NCBI RefSeq assembly: GCF_036032445.1
Contig: NZ_CP107932.1
Coordinates: 2,854,501-2,918,500, forward strand
Source: Nocardia sp. NBC_00416
GTDB taxonomy: Bacteria > Actinomycetota > Actinomycetes > Mycobacteriales > Mycobacteriaceae
Length of the DNA stretch: 64,000 bases
Reading direction: 5' to 3'
Under the pieces are notes generated by a model, which saw only the letters and a program-made list of their open reading frames with translations, had not been told where the DNA came from and searched no databases. This document shows, one piece after another, positions 44,056-52,986 of the stretch. The position numbers and the translations under genes are program-made. Position 1 is the first letter of the stretch. Each line of letters begins with the position of its first letter.

Positions 44056-44958
44056 ATGTCCGAGGTGTCCATGGGCCTTTCGGCGGACTCATTGGCTGCG
44101 GGACCCGTCGACAATCTGCTACCGCAGCTCGTCGAACACCTGCGCCAGAACCGCACCGCGCTCCGGGAGGAATGGGCCCGGCGCATCACCGAGGCGCGGC
44201 TGCTCACCGCGATGACGCCGGAGGAAGTCTTCTCCGAGGCCACCTCGGTGTACGACAACTACGTCGAGGTGCTGGAAACCGGTAGCGTCGAGGCGCTGCA
44301 GGCCTACGCCCGCGATCTCTCCGAGCGCATCATTCCCCGAGGCGTGGAGACCGACGAGGTCCTCGGCATGGTGTTGCTGCTGCGCGATGTGCTGGCCCGT
44401 TCGCTGTTCGAGAAGTACCAGTCCAATTTCGAGCTGCTCAACTCGGTGCTCGACGCCTACGAACCGGCGGCCAACCGGATCGCCAACACCGTGGCCATCT
44501 CCTTCGTCCAGGAACGCGAACGCGTCATCCGCCAGCAGCAGGAAGCCATCCGCGAGCTGTCCACCCCGGTGCTCCAGGTGCGCGAACAGCTGCTCATCCT
44601 GCCGATAATCGGCGTTCTGGACAGTCAGCGCGCCCGCCAGCTCACCGAGCAACTGCTGCGGGCCATTCGGAACAACCGTGCCAAGGTGGTCGTCATCGAT
44701 ATCACCGGTGTACCCGATATCGACTCCACCGTCGCCAACCACCTGGTGCAGACGGTGGACGCGTCCGGACTGATGGGCGCCAGCGTGATCATGACCGGCC
44801 TGTCGTCGGAGATCGCGCTGACCCTGGTCACCATCGGGCTGGACCTGTCGAAGATGAACGCGGTCGGCGACCTGCAGGGCGGTATCGAGGAGGCGGAGCG
44901 GTTACTGGGCTACGAAGTGTCGAGAGTGACCGAGCGCAGCGAACGCGATTCGCGCTGA
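44056..44958 (+). CDS. rsbR: RsbR-type stressosome sensor with C-terminal STAS domain
   Basis: A 300-residue stressosome subunit. The N-terminal part (about 15-150) is an RsbRD-like helical sensor with LRQNRTALREEWARRITEAR and LLLRDVLARSLFEKYQ. A linker helix (VQERERVIRQQQEAIRELST) leads to the STAS domain (about 180-290): VVIDITGVPDIDSTVANHLV and GLSSEIALTLVTIGLDLS. Compared with B. subtilis RsbRA, the first phospho-Thr (VVDT) is Ser here (DIDS), while the second Thr (EIALT) is kept. It is first in an operon with rsbS and rsbT. Confidence 0.92.
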   Translation: MSEVSMGLSADSLAAGPVDNLLPQLVEHLRQNRTALREEWARRITEARLLTAMTPEEVFSEATSVYDNYVEVLETGSVEALQAYARDLSERIIPRGVETDEVLGMVLLLRDVLARSLFEKYQSNFELLNSVLDAYEPAANRIANTVAISFVQERERVIRQQQEAIRELSTPVLQVREQLLILPIIGVLDSQRARQLTEQLLRAIRNNRAKVVVIDITGVPDIDSTVANHLVQTVDASGLMGASVIMTGLSSEIALTLVTIGLDLSKMNAVGDLQGGIEEAERLLGYEVSRVTERSERDSR

Positions 44959-44971
44959 CCGGAATTCGATA

Positions 44972-45361
44972 ATGCCAGTACCGATCCTCAAACAGGGCAC
45001 CTATCTCATCGCGTCGGTGCAGTCCGCACTGACCGATGCCGATACCGAGCGGCTGCAGGACGACCTGATGAAACAGGTCAGCAAGTACCGCGCCCAGGGC
45101 ATCATCGTCGATGTCACCGCCATCGACGTGATGGACTCCTTCGCGGCGAGGTCGCTGCGAACCATCGCGCACATGACCCAGTTACGCGGTGCCGAAACCG
45201 TCATCGTGGGCTTGCAACCCGAGGTCGCGTTCGCGATGGTGCAACTAGGCCTCACCTTCGAGGACATGCACACCGCACTGGACCTCGAGGAGGGCTTGGC
45301 CTGGCTGAACCGCAAGGCTTCGCGGCGCCAGCACCGAGATGGTCGTGACAGTGCCCGCTGA
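44972..45361 (+). CDS. rsbS: Stressosome scaffold and RsbT antagonist RsbS
   Basis: A 129-residue single STAS-domain protein. The phosphorylatable Ser lies in the conserved DVTAIDVMDSFAARSLRTIA, equivalent to Ser59 of B. subtilis RsbS. It continues with VIVGLQPEVAFAMVQLGLTF and ends with a basic tail. RsbS binds and holds RsbT until RsbT phosphorylates it. The frame begins 13 bases after rsbR and overlaps rsbT by 23 bases, so the three are made together. The ribosome site before ATG 44972 is poor, consistent with coupling. Confidence 0.93.
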   Translation: MPVPILKQGTYLIASVQSALTDADTERLQDDLMKQVSKYRAQGIIVDVTAIDVMDSFAARSLRTIAHMTQLRGAETVIVGLQPEVAFAMVQLGLTFEDMHTALDLEEGLAWLNRKASRRQHRDGRDSAR

Positions 45362-45764
45362 ACAGGTGGTTATCGCGGTGAAGATGTCGAACGACATCGT
45401 GACCGCACGTCAGGCCGGACGTGAGCTGGCCGAAGAACTCGGCTTCACGCTCACCGATCGGACGATGATCTCCACAGCGATCTCCGAGGTCGCGCGGAAT
45501 ATCACCAGTTACGCCGGCAGCGGTGAGATCCGACTGCAGGTCGACGAACGCGACGGTCGCCGCGCCCTCGTGGTCCAGGCAAAAGATCAGGGGCCCGGGA
45601 TCATCGATATCGCCCGGGCCATGGAGGACGGTTACTCGACCGGCCTGGGCCTGGGACTGGGACTTCCCGGCGCCAAACGGCTGATGGACGGTATGGCCAT
45701 CGAATCCGCGCCCGGTGCAGGCACGTTGGTGGAGATGTGGAAGTGGGTACCCCACGGTGCATGA
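45339..45764 (+). CDS. rsbT: Stressosome switch kinase RsbT
   Basis: A 141-residue GHKL-type Ser/Thr kinase. The N-box is MISTAISEVARNITSYAGSG (Glu and Asn), the G1 box KDQGPGI, and the G2 box GLGLGLGLPGAKRLMDGM. On stress RsbT phosphorylates RsbR and RsbS, leaves the stressosome, and activates an RsbU-type phosphatase. That phosphatase is probably the multidomain protein at 46418, whose N-terminus resembles the RsbT-binding domain. It overlaps the genes on both sides. Confidence 0.93.
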   Translation: MVVTVPAEQVVIAVKMSNDIVTARQAGRELAEELGFTLTDRTMISTAISEVARNITSYAGSGEIRLQVDERDGRRALVVQAKDQGPGIIDIARAMEDGYSTGLGLGLGLPGAKRLMDGMAIESAPGAGTLVEMWKWVPHGA

Positions 45765-46401
45765 GGACGGGTTCATCGGCCGGATCGAATGGGCCATGGC
45801 CGGCCGCGCCCTCCCTGGACAGGATGTGTCCGGGGATCGCTGTGTCGTCCTGGACACCGGCACCGGCACCGTGCTGTTCGCGGTTCTCGACGGCCTCGGC
45901 CACGGTACGGCGGCGGCCGCCGCGGTGGACCGGGCCACCCGGGTGCTCGCCGAGAACCGCGCCGAACCGCTGGATGTGCTGATGGTGCTGTGCCATCGGG
46001 CCATGTCCGACACCCGCGGCGCGGCGGTCACCCTGACGCTGTTCGGTGCGGAAGAAGCGCAGTGGCTCAGCGTCGGCAATGTCGAATCCCATGTGCTCAC
46101 CGCCGGGCCCACCGGGCCCCAGATCAGCGCCACCGCATTGCAGAGCGGCGGCATCGTCGGGTATCGGCTGCCGTCCACCCTGCAGCCGCAGAGCGTTCCG
46201 GTCCGACCGGGTGATCTGCTGCTCATGTCCACCGACGGGGTGGAGGTGGAACCGGGCCAGGGCGTCGATCTCGCGAAATCGACGGCGGATATCGCGCAGG
46301 AACTGCTGGAGCGGCACGCCAAGGACACCGATGACGCGCTGGTTCTCGCGGCGCGGGTCCGGGGCGCCTCGAACGGAACAGTCCAGCGAGAAGCGTCGTG
46401 A
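45757..46401 (+). CDS. rsbX: SpoIIE/RsbX-like PP2C phosphatase
   Basis: A 214-residue PP2C-type phosphatase. Metal-binding stretches are PGQDVSGDRCVVLDTGTGTV, VLDGLGHGTAAAAAVDRAT and DLLLMSTDGVE with the final DDALVLAARV. It is a single catalytic domain, like RsbX, which dephosphorylates RsbS and RsbR to reset the stressosome. Start GTG 45757 lies inside the end of rsbT (8-base overlap). The RsbX assignment rests on size and position. Confidence 0.8.
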   Translation: MHEDGFIGRIEWAMAGRALPGQDVSGDRCVVLDTGTGTVLFAVLDGLGHGTAAAAAVDRATRVLAENRAEPLDVLMVLCHRAMSDTRGAAVTLTLFGAEEAQWLSVGNVESHVLTAGPTGPQISATALQSGGIVGYRLPSTLQPQSVPVRPGDLLLMSTDGVEVEPGQGVDLAKSTADIAQELLERHAKDTDDALVLAARVRGASNGTVQREAS

Positions 46402-46417
46402 TGCGGCGAGGCCGGCG

Positions 46418-48757
46418 ATGAGCACGGTGCTGGCGGCATTCCTGGACGCCTACGCCGACGCACTGCGCCGCCATCTCGCCGCCCCCGAACGCGACGGTCT
46501 GGCCGAGGGGCACGAACTGGGTCGCCGGGCCCTGGTCGAAGGCATCAGTCTGCTCGACCTCACCGAACACCACTTCCGGGTGGTGAAACAGGTGCAGGCC
46601 GAAGCCCTCGCTACCGCGCCCGGCGACGACGGGCCGGACACGGCGGCGCGCCCGGAGAGCCCGCTGGCGGAGAACGCGCTCGAGTTCCTGCTGCAGACAT
46701 TGATCACCCTGGATGTCGCGACCCGGGGCTACCTGGACGGCACCCGTCGGTACGAGCAGCAGCGGTCCCGCGCCGATGATCTCTCCAGCCGCGACGAATT
46801 CCGCACCGCCCTGGTCGAATCGCTACAGGACGGTTTCTTCGTCGCCGACGCGCGCGGCACCCTGATCGAGGTCAACAAGGCGTTCGGCGAGCTCACCGGA
46901 TACGGCGCCGCCGGGGTGCCCTATCCCCTGCCGCATCCGTGGGCGATTCCGGAGGGGCCCCGCTATCCCGATCTCGGCACCGAGGCGTCCCGCTTCGTGG
47001 TGCCGGTACAGCATCGCGACGGCCGGCGCCGCTGGATCGCGGTGAGCACCAGTGCGCTGGTGCAACCCGACGGCGAGGAGCATATTTTCGTCGGCACCGT
47101 CCGCGATGTCACCGCCGAACACGACGCCCAGGCTCGCGACCAGGCAGCGAACCGGCTGGCCACCGCACTGGCCGCGGCGACCACGGTGGCCGAAGTGCTC
47201 GAGGTCGGCCTGGACGAATTGCGGCGCACCGTCGGCGCGGAGACCGCGGTGGTGGCGGTCTGGACGGGCCTCACCGCACCGGAGGTCTACATCTCCGGTA
47301 CTCCCCCGGGCACCGCGCCCGGAGCCGGCCTCGAACCCGCGACGGAGGCCATTCTCAAACGGGCCCGGTTGCGGCCCGGGCGCACTCTCATCGCCGTGCC
47401 GGAGGGCGCGGGCAGCGCCCAGGGAATCGTCGCCCCGCTCGGCGAGAAGCGGGATGCCGCGCTGTGGCTGCGGTTCGCGGTGCCCCGTGTCGTCGATGCC
47501 GCCGACTGGACGTTGTTCTCGCTGCTCATCGGCCATCTGAGCCTGGCGGTGCAGCGGGCCCGCAACTTCGACCAGGCCCGCTCCACCTCGCTGACCCTGC
47601 AGCGTGCCATGCTCGGGCCGATCGAACTGCCGCCTCGCTTCTCGGTGCACTACGAACCCGCCCTGCCGCCGTTGGAGATCGGCGGCGACTGGTACGACGT
47701 GGTGCCGCTGCCGGACGGAACCATCGGTGTGGTGGTCGGCGACTGCGTGGGCCGCGGACTGTCCGCGGCGGTCGTGATGGGGCAGTTGCGCACGGCCGCC
47801 CGCGCGCTGCTGTTGCGCGGTGCCGGGCCGGCCCAGCTGCTCTCCGAACTCGACCCGGTGGCCGCCCGGATTCCGGGCGCCCTGTGCACCACCGTGTGCG
47901 CGGCGGTGCTGGACCCGGTGCGCGGGCTGGTGCGCTACAGCAACGCCGGCCATATGCCCCCCATCCTGGCCGATGTGGACAAGGTCGGACGGATGCTGGA
48001 GGGCGGCCGGTCGGTCCCGCTGGCGACGTTCGAGACCCCGCGGCGGCCCGAGGCCACCACCCCGCTGCCGCCGGGGTCGACGCTGGTGTTGTTCACCGAC
48101 GGCCTGGTGGAGCGCCGCGGCGAGGATATCGACGAGGGTTTCGCGAAAATCGCCACGATCCTGGCCGACACGGCCGAGCGACTACCGCGTGAGGTCGCGG
48201 ATTCGGTGCTGTCGGCGCTGCGGCCGGAGGGCGGATACGACGACGATATCGCCATGGTGGTCTACCGCCAGCCGCCCGCCCCGCTCCGGCTCGACGTACC
48301 GGCCCGGCCCGACCGGCTGGCGATGCTGCGTCGTACCCTGACATCGTGGCTGTCGTCCGCGGGGGTCCCGCACAACCTGACCTCCGACCTGGTCGCGGCC
48401 ACCAACGAGGCGTGCAGCAACAGTATCGAGCATGCCTATCAGAACGGCGGCGGTGACGACGAACGGGTTGTACTCACCGCCGAATGCGTGGGTGATCGGG
48501 TGGTCATCGAGACCACCGATACCGGGGTCTGGCGGCCGCGGCCGGTCGATCCGGGCCCGCGCGGCCGCGGAATCGATATGATGCGGGCACTCACCGAAGA
48601 ACTCGAAATTGACCACCCGGGATCCGGCACCCGGGTACGGATGTCGGTCACTCTTCCGGCGATCACGTTCCCGGTGGCCAGCGCCCTGCGCGGGACGGCG
48701 AATCGGTCCGGCGGGGACACGATGCAGCGAGATCGAGAGACTCATGGCAGATTGTGA
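46418..48757 (+). CDS. RsbU-type phosphatase fused to PAS, GAF and anti-sigma kinase domains
   Basis: A 779-residue signalling protein. Order seen: an RsbU-like N-terminal helical domain (about 1-80; FLDAYADALRRHLAAPERDG), PAS (about 125-235; FRTALVESLQDGFFVADARG), and GAF (about 240-390). Then PP2C/SpoIIE (about 400-625; LEIGGDWYDVVPLPDGTIGV, VVGDCVGRGLSAAVVMGQLR, LFTDGLVERR, DDDIAMVVY). Last is a GHKL kinase domain (about 640-750; LVAATNEACSNSIEHAYQNG, RGRGIDMMRALTEELE). The kinase half resembles RsbW-type anti-sigma factors, so phosphatase and kinase of the same switch sit on one chain. RsbT should activate it through the N-terminal domain. Confidence 0.9.
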   Translation: MSTVLAAFLDAYADALRRHLAAPERDGLAEGHELGRRALVEGISLLDLTEHHFRVVKQVQAEALATAPGDDGPDTAARPESPLAENALEFLLQTLITLDVATRGYLDGTRRYEQQRSRADDLSSRDEFRTALVESLQDGFFVADARGTLIEVNKAFGELTGYGAAGVPYPLPHPWAIPEGPRYPDLGTEASRFVVPVQHRDGRRRWIAVSTSALVQPDGEEHIFVGTVRDVTAEHDAQARDQAANRLATALAAATTVAEVLEVGLDELRRTVGAETAVVAVWTGLTAPEVYISGTPPGTAPGAGLEPATEAILKRARLRPGRTLIAVPEGAGSAQGIVAPLGEKRDAALWLRFAVPRVVDAADWTLFSLLIGHLSLAVQRARNFDQARSTSLTLQRAMLGPIELPPRFSVHYEPALPPLEIGGDWYDVVPLPDGTIGVVVGDCVGRGLSAAVVMGQLRTAARALLLRGAGPAQLLSELDPVAARIPGALCTTVCAAVLDPVRGLVRYSNAGHMPPILADVDKVGRMLEGGRSVPLATFETPRRPEATTPLPPGSTLVLFTDGLVERRGEDIDEGFAKIATILADTAERLPREVADSVLSALRPEGGYDDDIAMVVYRQPPAPLRLDVPARPDRLAMLRRTLTSWLSSAGVPHNLTSDLVAATNEACSNSIEHAYQNGGGDDERVVLTAECVGDRVVIETTDTGVWRPRPVDPGPRGRGIDMMRALTEELEIDHPGSGTRVRMSVTLPAITFPVASALRGTANRSGGDTMQRDRETHGRL

Positions 48758-49142
48758 AGATGTGACCAATACTCCTCCAGACGCGAATCCGCTCACGGAT
48801 ACGATGACGACCGCGGTCGCCGACCACGACGGCGTCACCGTGCTCACGGTTACCGGGGAGGTCGACCTCGCCACGGCCCCCGCCCTGGAGACCGCGATCG
48901 ACACGGCGCTCGATGCCGGACCGGCCGCCCTGGTCGTCGACCTGGCCGCGGTGAGTTTCCTGGCGTCGGCCGGAATGGCGGCGCTGGTCGCCGCCCATCA
49001 GCGGGCCGCGGACAAGACCACGATCGCCCTGGTGGCCGAGGGCCCGGCTACCAGCCGGCAGCTCAAGATGACGGCACTGGACCAGGTCTTCGCCCTGCAC
49101 ACCACGCTGGATGCCGCCCTGTCGAGCTTCCGGGACGCCTGA
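48744..49142 (+). CDS. STAS-domain anti-anti-sigma factor (RsbV-like)
   Basis: A 132-residue STAS protein: VTVLTVTGEVDLATAPALET, ALVVDLAAVSFLASAGMAAL (the Ser in FLASAG is the phosphorylation site) and IALVAEGPATSRQLKMTALD. It is the expected substrate of both the phosphatase and the kinase domains of the upstream protein, with which it overlaps by 14 bases. ATG 48744 is preferred; GTG 48762 is possible. No sigma factor is encoded in this operon, so the output must lie elsewhere on the genome. Confidence 0.88.
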   Translation: MADCEDVTNTPPDANPLTDTMTTAVADHDGVTVLTVTGEVDLATAPALETAIDTALDAGPAALVVDLAAVSFLASAGMAALVAAHQRAADKTTIALVAEGPATSRQLKMTALDQVFALHTTLDAALSSFRDA

Positions 49143-49156
49143 ACGAACGCAGACGA

Positions 49157-49202
49157 CTCGGGCCGGGCCCGGCGGAGGATGCTCCGCCGGGCCCGGCCCG
49201 AG
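49157..49202. terminator. Bidirectional terminator closing the stressosome operon
   Basis: A perfect 21-bp stem (49157-49177 with 49182-49202) closes a 4-base loop and is followed by TGTTT on the + strand. It lies between the STAS gene (stop 49142) and the converging oxidoreductase gene (stop 49229). Confidence 0.92.
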
Positions 49203-49228
49203 TGTTTCGGGTCCGGGCCGGCGCGGGG

Positions 49229-50269
49229 TCAGTCGCAGATCGCCCGGAACTGTTCGATGAGCTTGACCCGGTCGGCCGGTGTCGCGGCCAGCGGCGCGAC
49301 ATTGAGCACGGTGACACCGGCCTCGGCGAACGCGGCGACCCGTTCCTTCACGTACCCCGCCGGGCCGATCAACGAGATAGCGCGGACGAGTTCGTCCGGA
49401 ACCACCTGGGTCGCCTCGTCTTTCTTCCCGGCCAGGTACAGCTCCTGGATCCGGTCGGCCTCGGCGCCGTAGCCGTACTTGGTGGCGAGGGCGTGGTAGA
49501 AGTTCTTGCCCTTGGCGCCCATCCCGCCGATATACAGGGCCAGCATCGGCTTGACGAATCCCAGCAGCGGTTCGACGTCTTCGCCGATGGCCAGCGCCGG
49601 CCCGGCATAGACGTCGAGCGGGCCGAGTTCGGGATCCCGCTTCTCCTTGCCGGCGCGCAACGCGTCGCCGAAGACCGCGTCGGCGCGTTCGGGCAGGAAG
49701 AAGATCGGCTGCCAGCCCTCGGCGACCTCGGCTGCCAGCTGTACGTTCTTGGGGCCCAGCGCGGCGAGCAGCACCGGAATGCGTTCGCGCACCGGATGAT
49801 TGATCAGCTTCAACGGTTTACCGAGACCGGTGCCCGTACCCTCGGGCAGCGGGATCTGGTAGTACTTGCCCTGATAGTTCAGCTTCTCCCGGCGCCAGAC
49901 TTTCCGGCAGATCTCCACGAGCTCACGGGTCCGCCCGATGGGCGCGTCGTAGGGGACGCCGTGAAATCCCTCGATGACCTGCGGCCCGGAGGCCCCGAGA
50001 CCGAGGACGAACCGGCCGTCGGAGACGAAGTCCAAGCCCGCGGCGGTCATCGCGGTCAGTGTGGGAGTCCGGGTGTAGAGCTGCAGGATTCCCGACGCCA
50101 ACTGCAATCGGGAGGTCTTGGCGGCGAGGTAGCCCAGCGCGCTCACCGCGTCGAACGAGTACGCCTCGGGCACGAACACTATGTCCAGGCCCGCGCGCTC
50201 CAAATCGGCCACTTCGGCCGCCGCCTCGGTGAAGCCGCCCGAATAGTTGATGCTCAATCCGATCCGCAT
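49229..50269 (-). CDS. LLM-class F420-dependent oxidoreductase
   Basis: A 346-residue luciferase-fold enzyme. It opens MRIGLSINYSGGFTEAAAEV and has VFVPEAYSFDAVSALGYLAA, SGILQLYTRTPTLTAMTAAG, GRFVLGLGASGPQVIEGFHG and VLLAALGPKNVQLAAEVAEG. These are the bulge and cofactor segments of the F420-dependent class rather than the FMN-dependent luciferases. Members catalyse hydride transfer on secondary alcohols, ketones or xenobiotics; the substrate is not evident. ATG 50269 is the start. The upstream frame runs through the divergent gene and is a shadow. Confidence 0.9.
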   Translation of the reverse strand: MRIGLSINYSGGFTEAAAEVADLERAGLDIVFVPEAYSFDAVSALGYLAAKTSRLQLASGILQLYTRTPTLTAMTAAGLDFVSDGRFVLGLGASGPQVIEGFHGVPYDAPIGRTRELVEICRKVWRREKLNYQGKYYQIPLPEGTGTGLGKPLKLINHPVRERIPVLLAALGPKNVQLAAEVAEGWQPIFFLPERADAVFGDALRAGKEKRDPELGPLDVYAGPALAIGEDVEPLLGFVKPMLALYIGGMGAKGKNFYHALATKYGYGAEADRIQELYLAGKKDEATQVVPDELVRAISLIGPAGYVKERVAAFAEAGVTVLNVAPLAATPADRVKLIEQFRAICD

Positions 50270-50398
50270 GTCCTCAACATAATCCCGGTTACGGGGTGGC
50301 CCGGCACCGGCCACGCCGAGCGAGGAGGTAGGTTGAACCTCGTAACCCCGAGAGCCGTGTAGCAAACTTAGAGCAATTGGATCGAGAAAGGCCGAATC

Positions 50399-51061
50399 GT
50401 GTCGCAGCCCACCCAATCGCCACAGCACACCGCCACCGGGCTCGGCGGTTCGCCGATCGGTGACTACCTGGGCGAACTCGCGGCGAAGGTGCCGGCCCCG
50501 GGCGGCGGCGCGGTCGCCGCGCTGCACGCCGCCCAGGGCGCCGCGCTGGTCGCCATGGTCGCGCGCTACACCACCCGGGCCAAGGACGCCGAGCACCGGC
50601 CGGTGATCGACCGGATCATCGAATCCGCCGATACCGCACGTCACCGGGCCCTCGCCCTGGCCGACGCCGATGCCGACGCTTTCACCGCGGTCGGCGCCGC
50701 CTACAAATTGCCCAAGGGCACCGACAGCGAGGCCGCCGCACGGTCGGCGGCGATCCACGACGCCCTGCTGGAAGCGGCCCGCGTCCCCGCGGCCGTGATC
50801 GACGAGGCCGACGGAATACTGACCCTGGCAGCCGAATTGCTGCCGATCGGTAACCCGAATGTGGTCACCGATATCGGCGCCGCGGCCGCGGCCGCCCGGG
50901 CCGCCGCGGTGACCTCGCAGCTGAATATCGAGATCAATGTGGTCTCGCTTCCGGACGAACAAGCCGCCGCATTCACCGAGGTCCTGGCACGGATCCAGGA
51001 AATCACCGCACGGGCGGATTCCCTCCACCAGGAGGTGCTACATGCGGTCCGCGGCGGATGA
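50399..51061 (+). CDS. Cyclodeaminase/cyclohydrolase (FTCD_C)-family protein
   Basis: A 220-residue helical protein of the formimidotetrahydrofolate cyclodeaminase family: IGDYLGELAAKVPAPGGGAV (the PGGG folate-site motif), AAQGAALVAMVARYTTRAKD, ADADADAFTAVGAAYKLPKG and NPNVVTDIGAAAAAARAAAV. Family members form dimers that cyclise formimino- or formyl-folates to methenyl-folate. Start GTG 50399 has GAAAGG 8 bases upstream. The gene is divergent from the oxidoreductase across a 129-base gap. A role in one-carbon metabolism is inferred from the family only. Confidence 0.88.
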   Translation: MSQPTQSPQHTATGLGGSPIGDYLGELAAKVPAPGGGAVAALHAAQGAALVAMVARYTTRAKDAEHRPVIDRIIESADTARHRALALADADADAFTAVGAAYKLPKGTDSEAAARSAAIHDALLEAARVPAAVIDEADGILTLAAELLPIGNPNVVTDIGAAAAAARAAAVTSQLNIEINVVSLPDEQAAAFTEVLARIQEITARADSLHQEVLHAVRGG

Positions 51062-51279
51062 TTCAGGTGCACATATCAGCACGCGCGAATTAACCAGGTT
51101 TATGCCGAACTGGGATTATTCGAGATCAGATGAACAACGGAGCACGCGTAGAATAGGCCTCGTTCCTGATATTCACACTGCTCCACCGCTCGACCCAGGC
51201 AGCACCAGCTAGACCGGCCGGCGGGGCACCGGCGGCCGGGGAACTGTTTGCCCCAGCTCGACGAGTGCAGGAGGTAACG

Positions 51280-51564
51280 GTGAGGATCGGGTACACATCG
51301 GCGCCGGCCGCGGCGGAAGTCACTGAGCCGGGTATCGATGTCATCACCGAACACGGAGTCGTATCCAATATCGCCGACTGTTCGGCGGATCCAGGAGTGT
51401 TGACGCTGGGACAAGCCCGGCGCGCGCACGATATCCATCGGCTCTGTTCTCCCGAATGTCAGGTCCGTAGACGGGCCGGACTCACCTTGGCCATTGCGTC
51501 GGCCACCCCCGACCGGCCCGCGTTCGGCATTTCGCCCGGCCGGTCGGCGTACTACGGCGATTGA
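51280..51564 (+). CDS. Small cysteine-containing protein of unknown function
   Basis: A 94-residue frame with a strong ribosome site (GGAGG 5 bases before GTG 51280). VRIGYTSAPAAAEVTEPGID VITEHGVVSNIADCSADPGV is followed by QARRAHDIHRLCSPECQVRR. The pattern C...H-x-x-x-x-C-x-x-x-C could bind zinc or an iron-sulfur cluster; a hydrophobic helix and a Pro/Gly-rich tail follow. I recognise no named family. It stands alone on the + strand between the cyclodeaminase and GT4 genes, with a possible TAGAAT promoter element near 51150. Confidence 0.55.
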   Translation: MRIGYTSAPAAAEVTEPGIDVITEHGVVSNIADCSADPGVLTLGQARRAHDIHRLCSPECQVRRRAGLTLAIASATPDRPAFGISPGRSAYYGD

Positions 51565-51738
51565 TTCCCGCGCGGCGGGCACAAACTTCGACCCGTCGCG
51601 CCTCTTTCCCACGCCGGGTATTCCGGCGTGCTTCCGATAGCTCGACCGCTCTCGTACCGAATGGTTCTTGATCAGCTCCACCCATTGGCCGGGCGGCGAT
51701 TCTCGCATGTCGCGCGACCACTAGTCGAGGAGGAAGAG

Positions 51739-52986
51739 TTGAGTACCATATTCACGAATTCGGAATCCGAATCGGATACCCCGGCGCGAAAATCGCAGCG
51801 CGCCCGCTTCGGCGGAGCCGGACGGAACCACCCGTTGAACATCGTCCTGGTCGCGCCCCCGTATTTCGATGTCCCCCCGGCCGGTTACGGCGGCGTGGAG
51901 GCCGTGGTAGCCGAACTCGCCGACACCCTGGTCGCCCGCGGTCACCGGGTGACGCTGCTGGGCGCCGGAAAGCCCGGTACCGAGGCGGAATTCGTGCCGA
52001 TCTGGGAAACCACCCAGGCCGATCGGCTGGGCGACCCCTTTCCCGAAGTCGTCAACGCGCTCAAAGTGCGTCGCATGGTGGAGAAGCTGGCCCGCTCCCG
52101 GCATATCGACATCATTCACGACCACACTTTCGCCGGTCCGCTGAACGCCCCCGCCTACGAGGCACTGGGCATTCCGACCGCGGTCACCGTGCACGGGCCG
52201 GTCGACAACGATATGTGGGAGTACTACGGCTCGCTCGACGAACACACGCGGCTCGTCGCCATCAGCGACCGGCAGCGGGAACTGGCGCCGAGCTTCAACT
52301 GGATCGGCCGCGTGCACAACGCATTGCGACCCAGTGAGTGGCCGTTCCGCACGGAGAAGGAGGACTACGCGCTGTTCCTCGGGCGCTACGCCTCCTACAA
52401 GGGCCCTCATCTGGCCCTGCACGCCGCACACGAAGCCGGGCTGAAGCTCGTCCTCGCCGGCAAATGCAACGAGCCGCCCGAAAAAGCCTTCTTCGCCGCG
52501 GAGATCGAACCGCTGCTCACCGATACCGACCACGTCTTCGGGGAAGCGGACGCGGTCGCGAAACGGGAGCTACTCGCGGGTGCGCGCTGCCTGCTGTTCC
52601 CGATCCAATGGGAAGAACCGTTCGGCATCGTGATGATCGAGGCCATGGCCTGCGGCACACCCGTGGTGGCGCTGCGCGGCGGCGCCGTCGAGGAAGTGAT
52701 CGAGGACGGGGTCACCGGGATCATCTGCGATCATCCGGACGAACTGCCGGCGGCGATCGCCAGGGCGAGCGAACTCGATCCGCACGCCTGCCGCCGCCGG
52801 GTCGAAGATTATTTCGGCGTGGATCAGCTGGGTGCCGGGTACGAGGCCGCCTATTACCGCATACTCGATGCGTGGGACGAAGCCCACAGTAGGGGCCAGG
52901 CATTGACCGCCGTCGGTATGCGCCGCAACCAGGTACCCGCGATACGCGCCGACGCCGGCACGACACCGGTATGGAGTAGGGCATGA
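51739..52986 (+). CDS. GT4-family glycosyltransferase
   Basis: A 415-residue GT-B glycosyltransferase. After a 30-residue variable N-terminus it has LNIVLVAPPYFDVPPAGYGG VE (donor-side glycine loop), ALGIPTAVTVHGPVDNDMWE, YALFLGRYASYKGPHLALHA and the nucleotide-sugar motif FPIQWEEPFGIVMIEAMACG TPVVAL, with the E-x7-E pair of retaining GT4 enzymes. Start TTG 51739 lies 5 bases after AGGAGG; upstream in-frame ATGs lack ribosome sites. It overlaps the debranching-enzyme gene by 4 bases (ATGA), so the pair probably acts on the same alpha-glucan or glycoside. Acceptor unknown. Confidence 0.88.
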   Translation: MSTIFTNSESESDTPARKSQRARFGGAGRNHPLNIVLVAPPYFDVPPAGYGGVEAVVAELADTLVARGHRVTLLGAGKPGTEAEFVPIWETTQADRLGDPFPEVVNALKVRRMVEKLARSRHIDIIHDHTFAGPLNAPAYEALGIPTAVTVHGPVDNDMWEYYGSLDEHTRLVAISDRQRELAPSFNWIGRVHNALRPSEWPFRTEKEDYALFLGRYASYKGPHLALHAAHEAGLKLVLAGKCNEPPEKAFFAAEIEPLLTDTDHVFGEADAVAKRELLAGARCLLFPIQWEEPFGIVMIEAMACGTPVVALRGGAVEEVIEDGVTGIICDHPDELPAAIARASELDPHACRRRVEDYFGVDQLGAGYEAAYYRILDAWDEAHSRGQALTAVGMRRNQVPAIRADAGTTPVWSRA

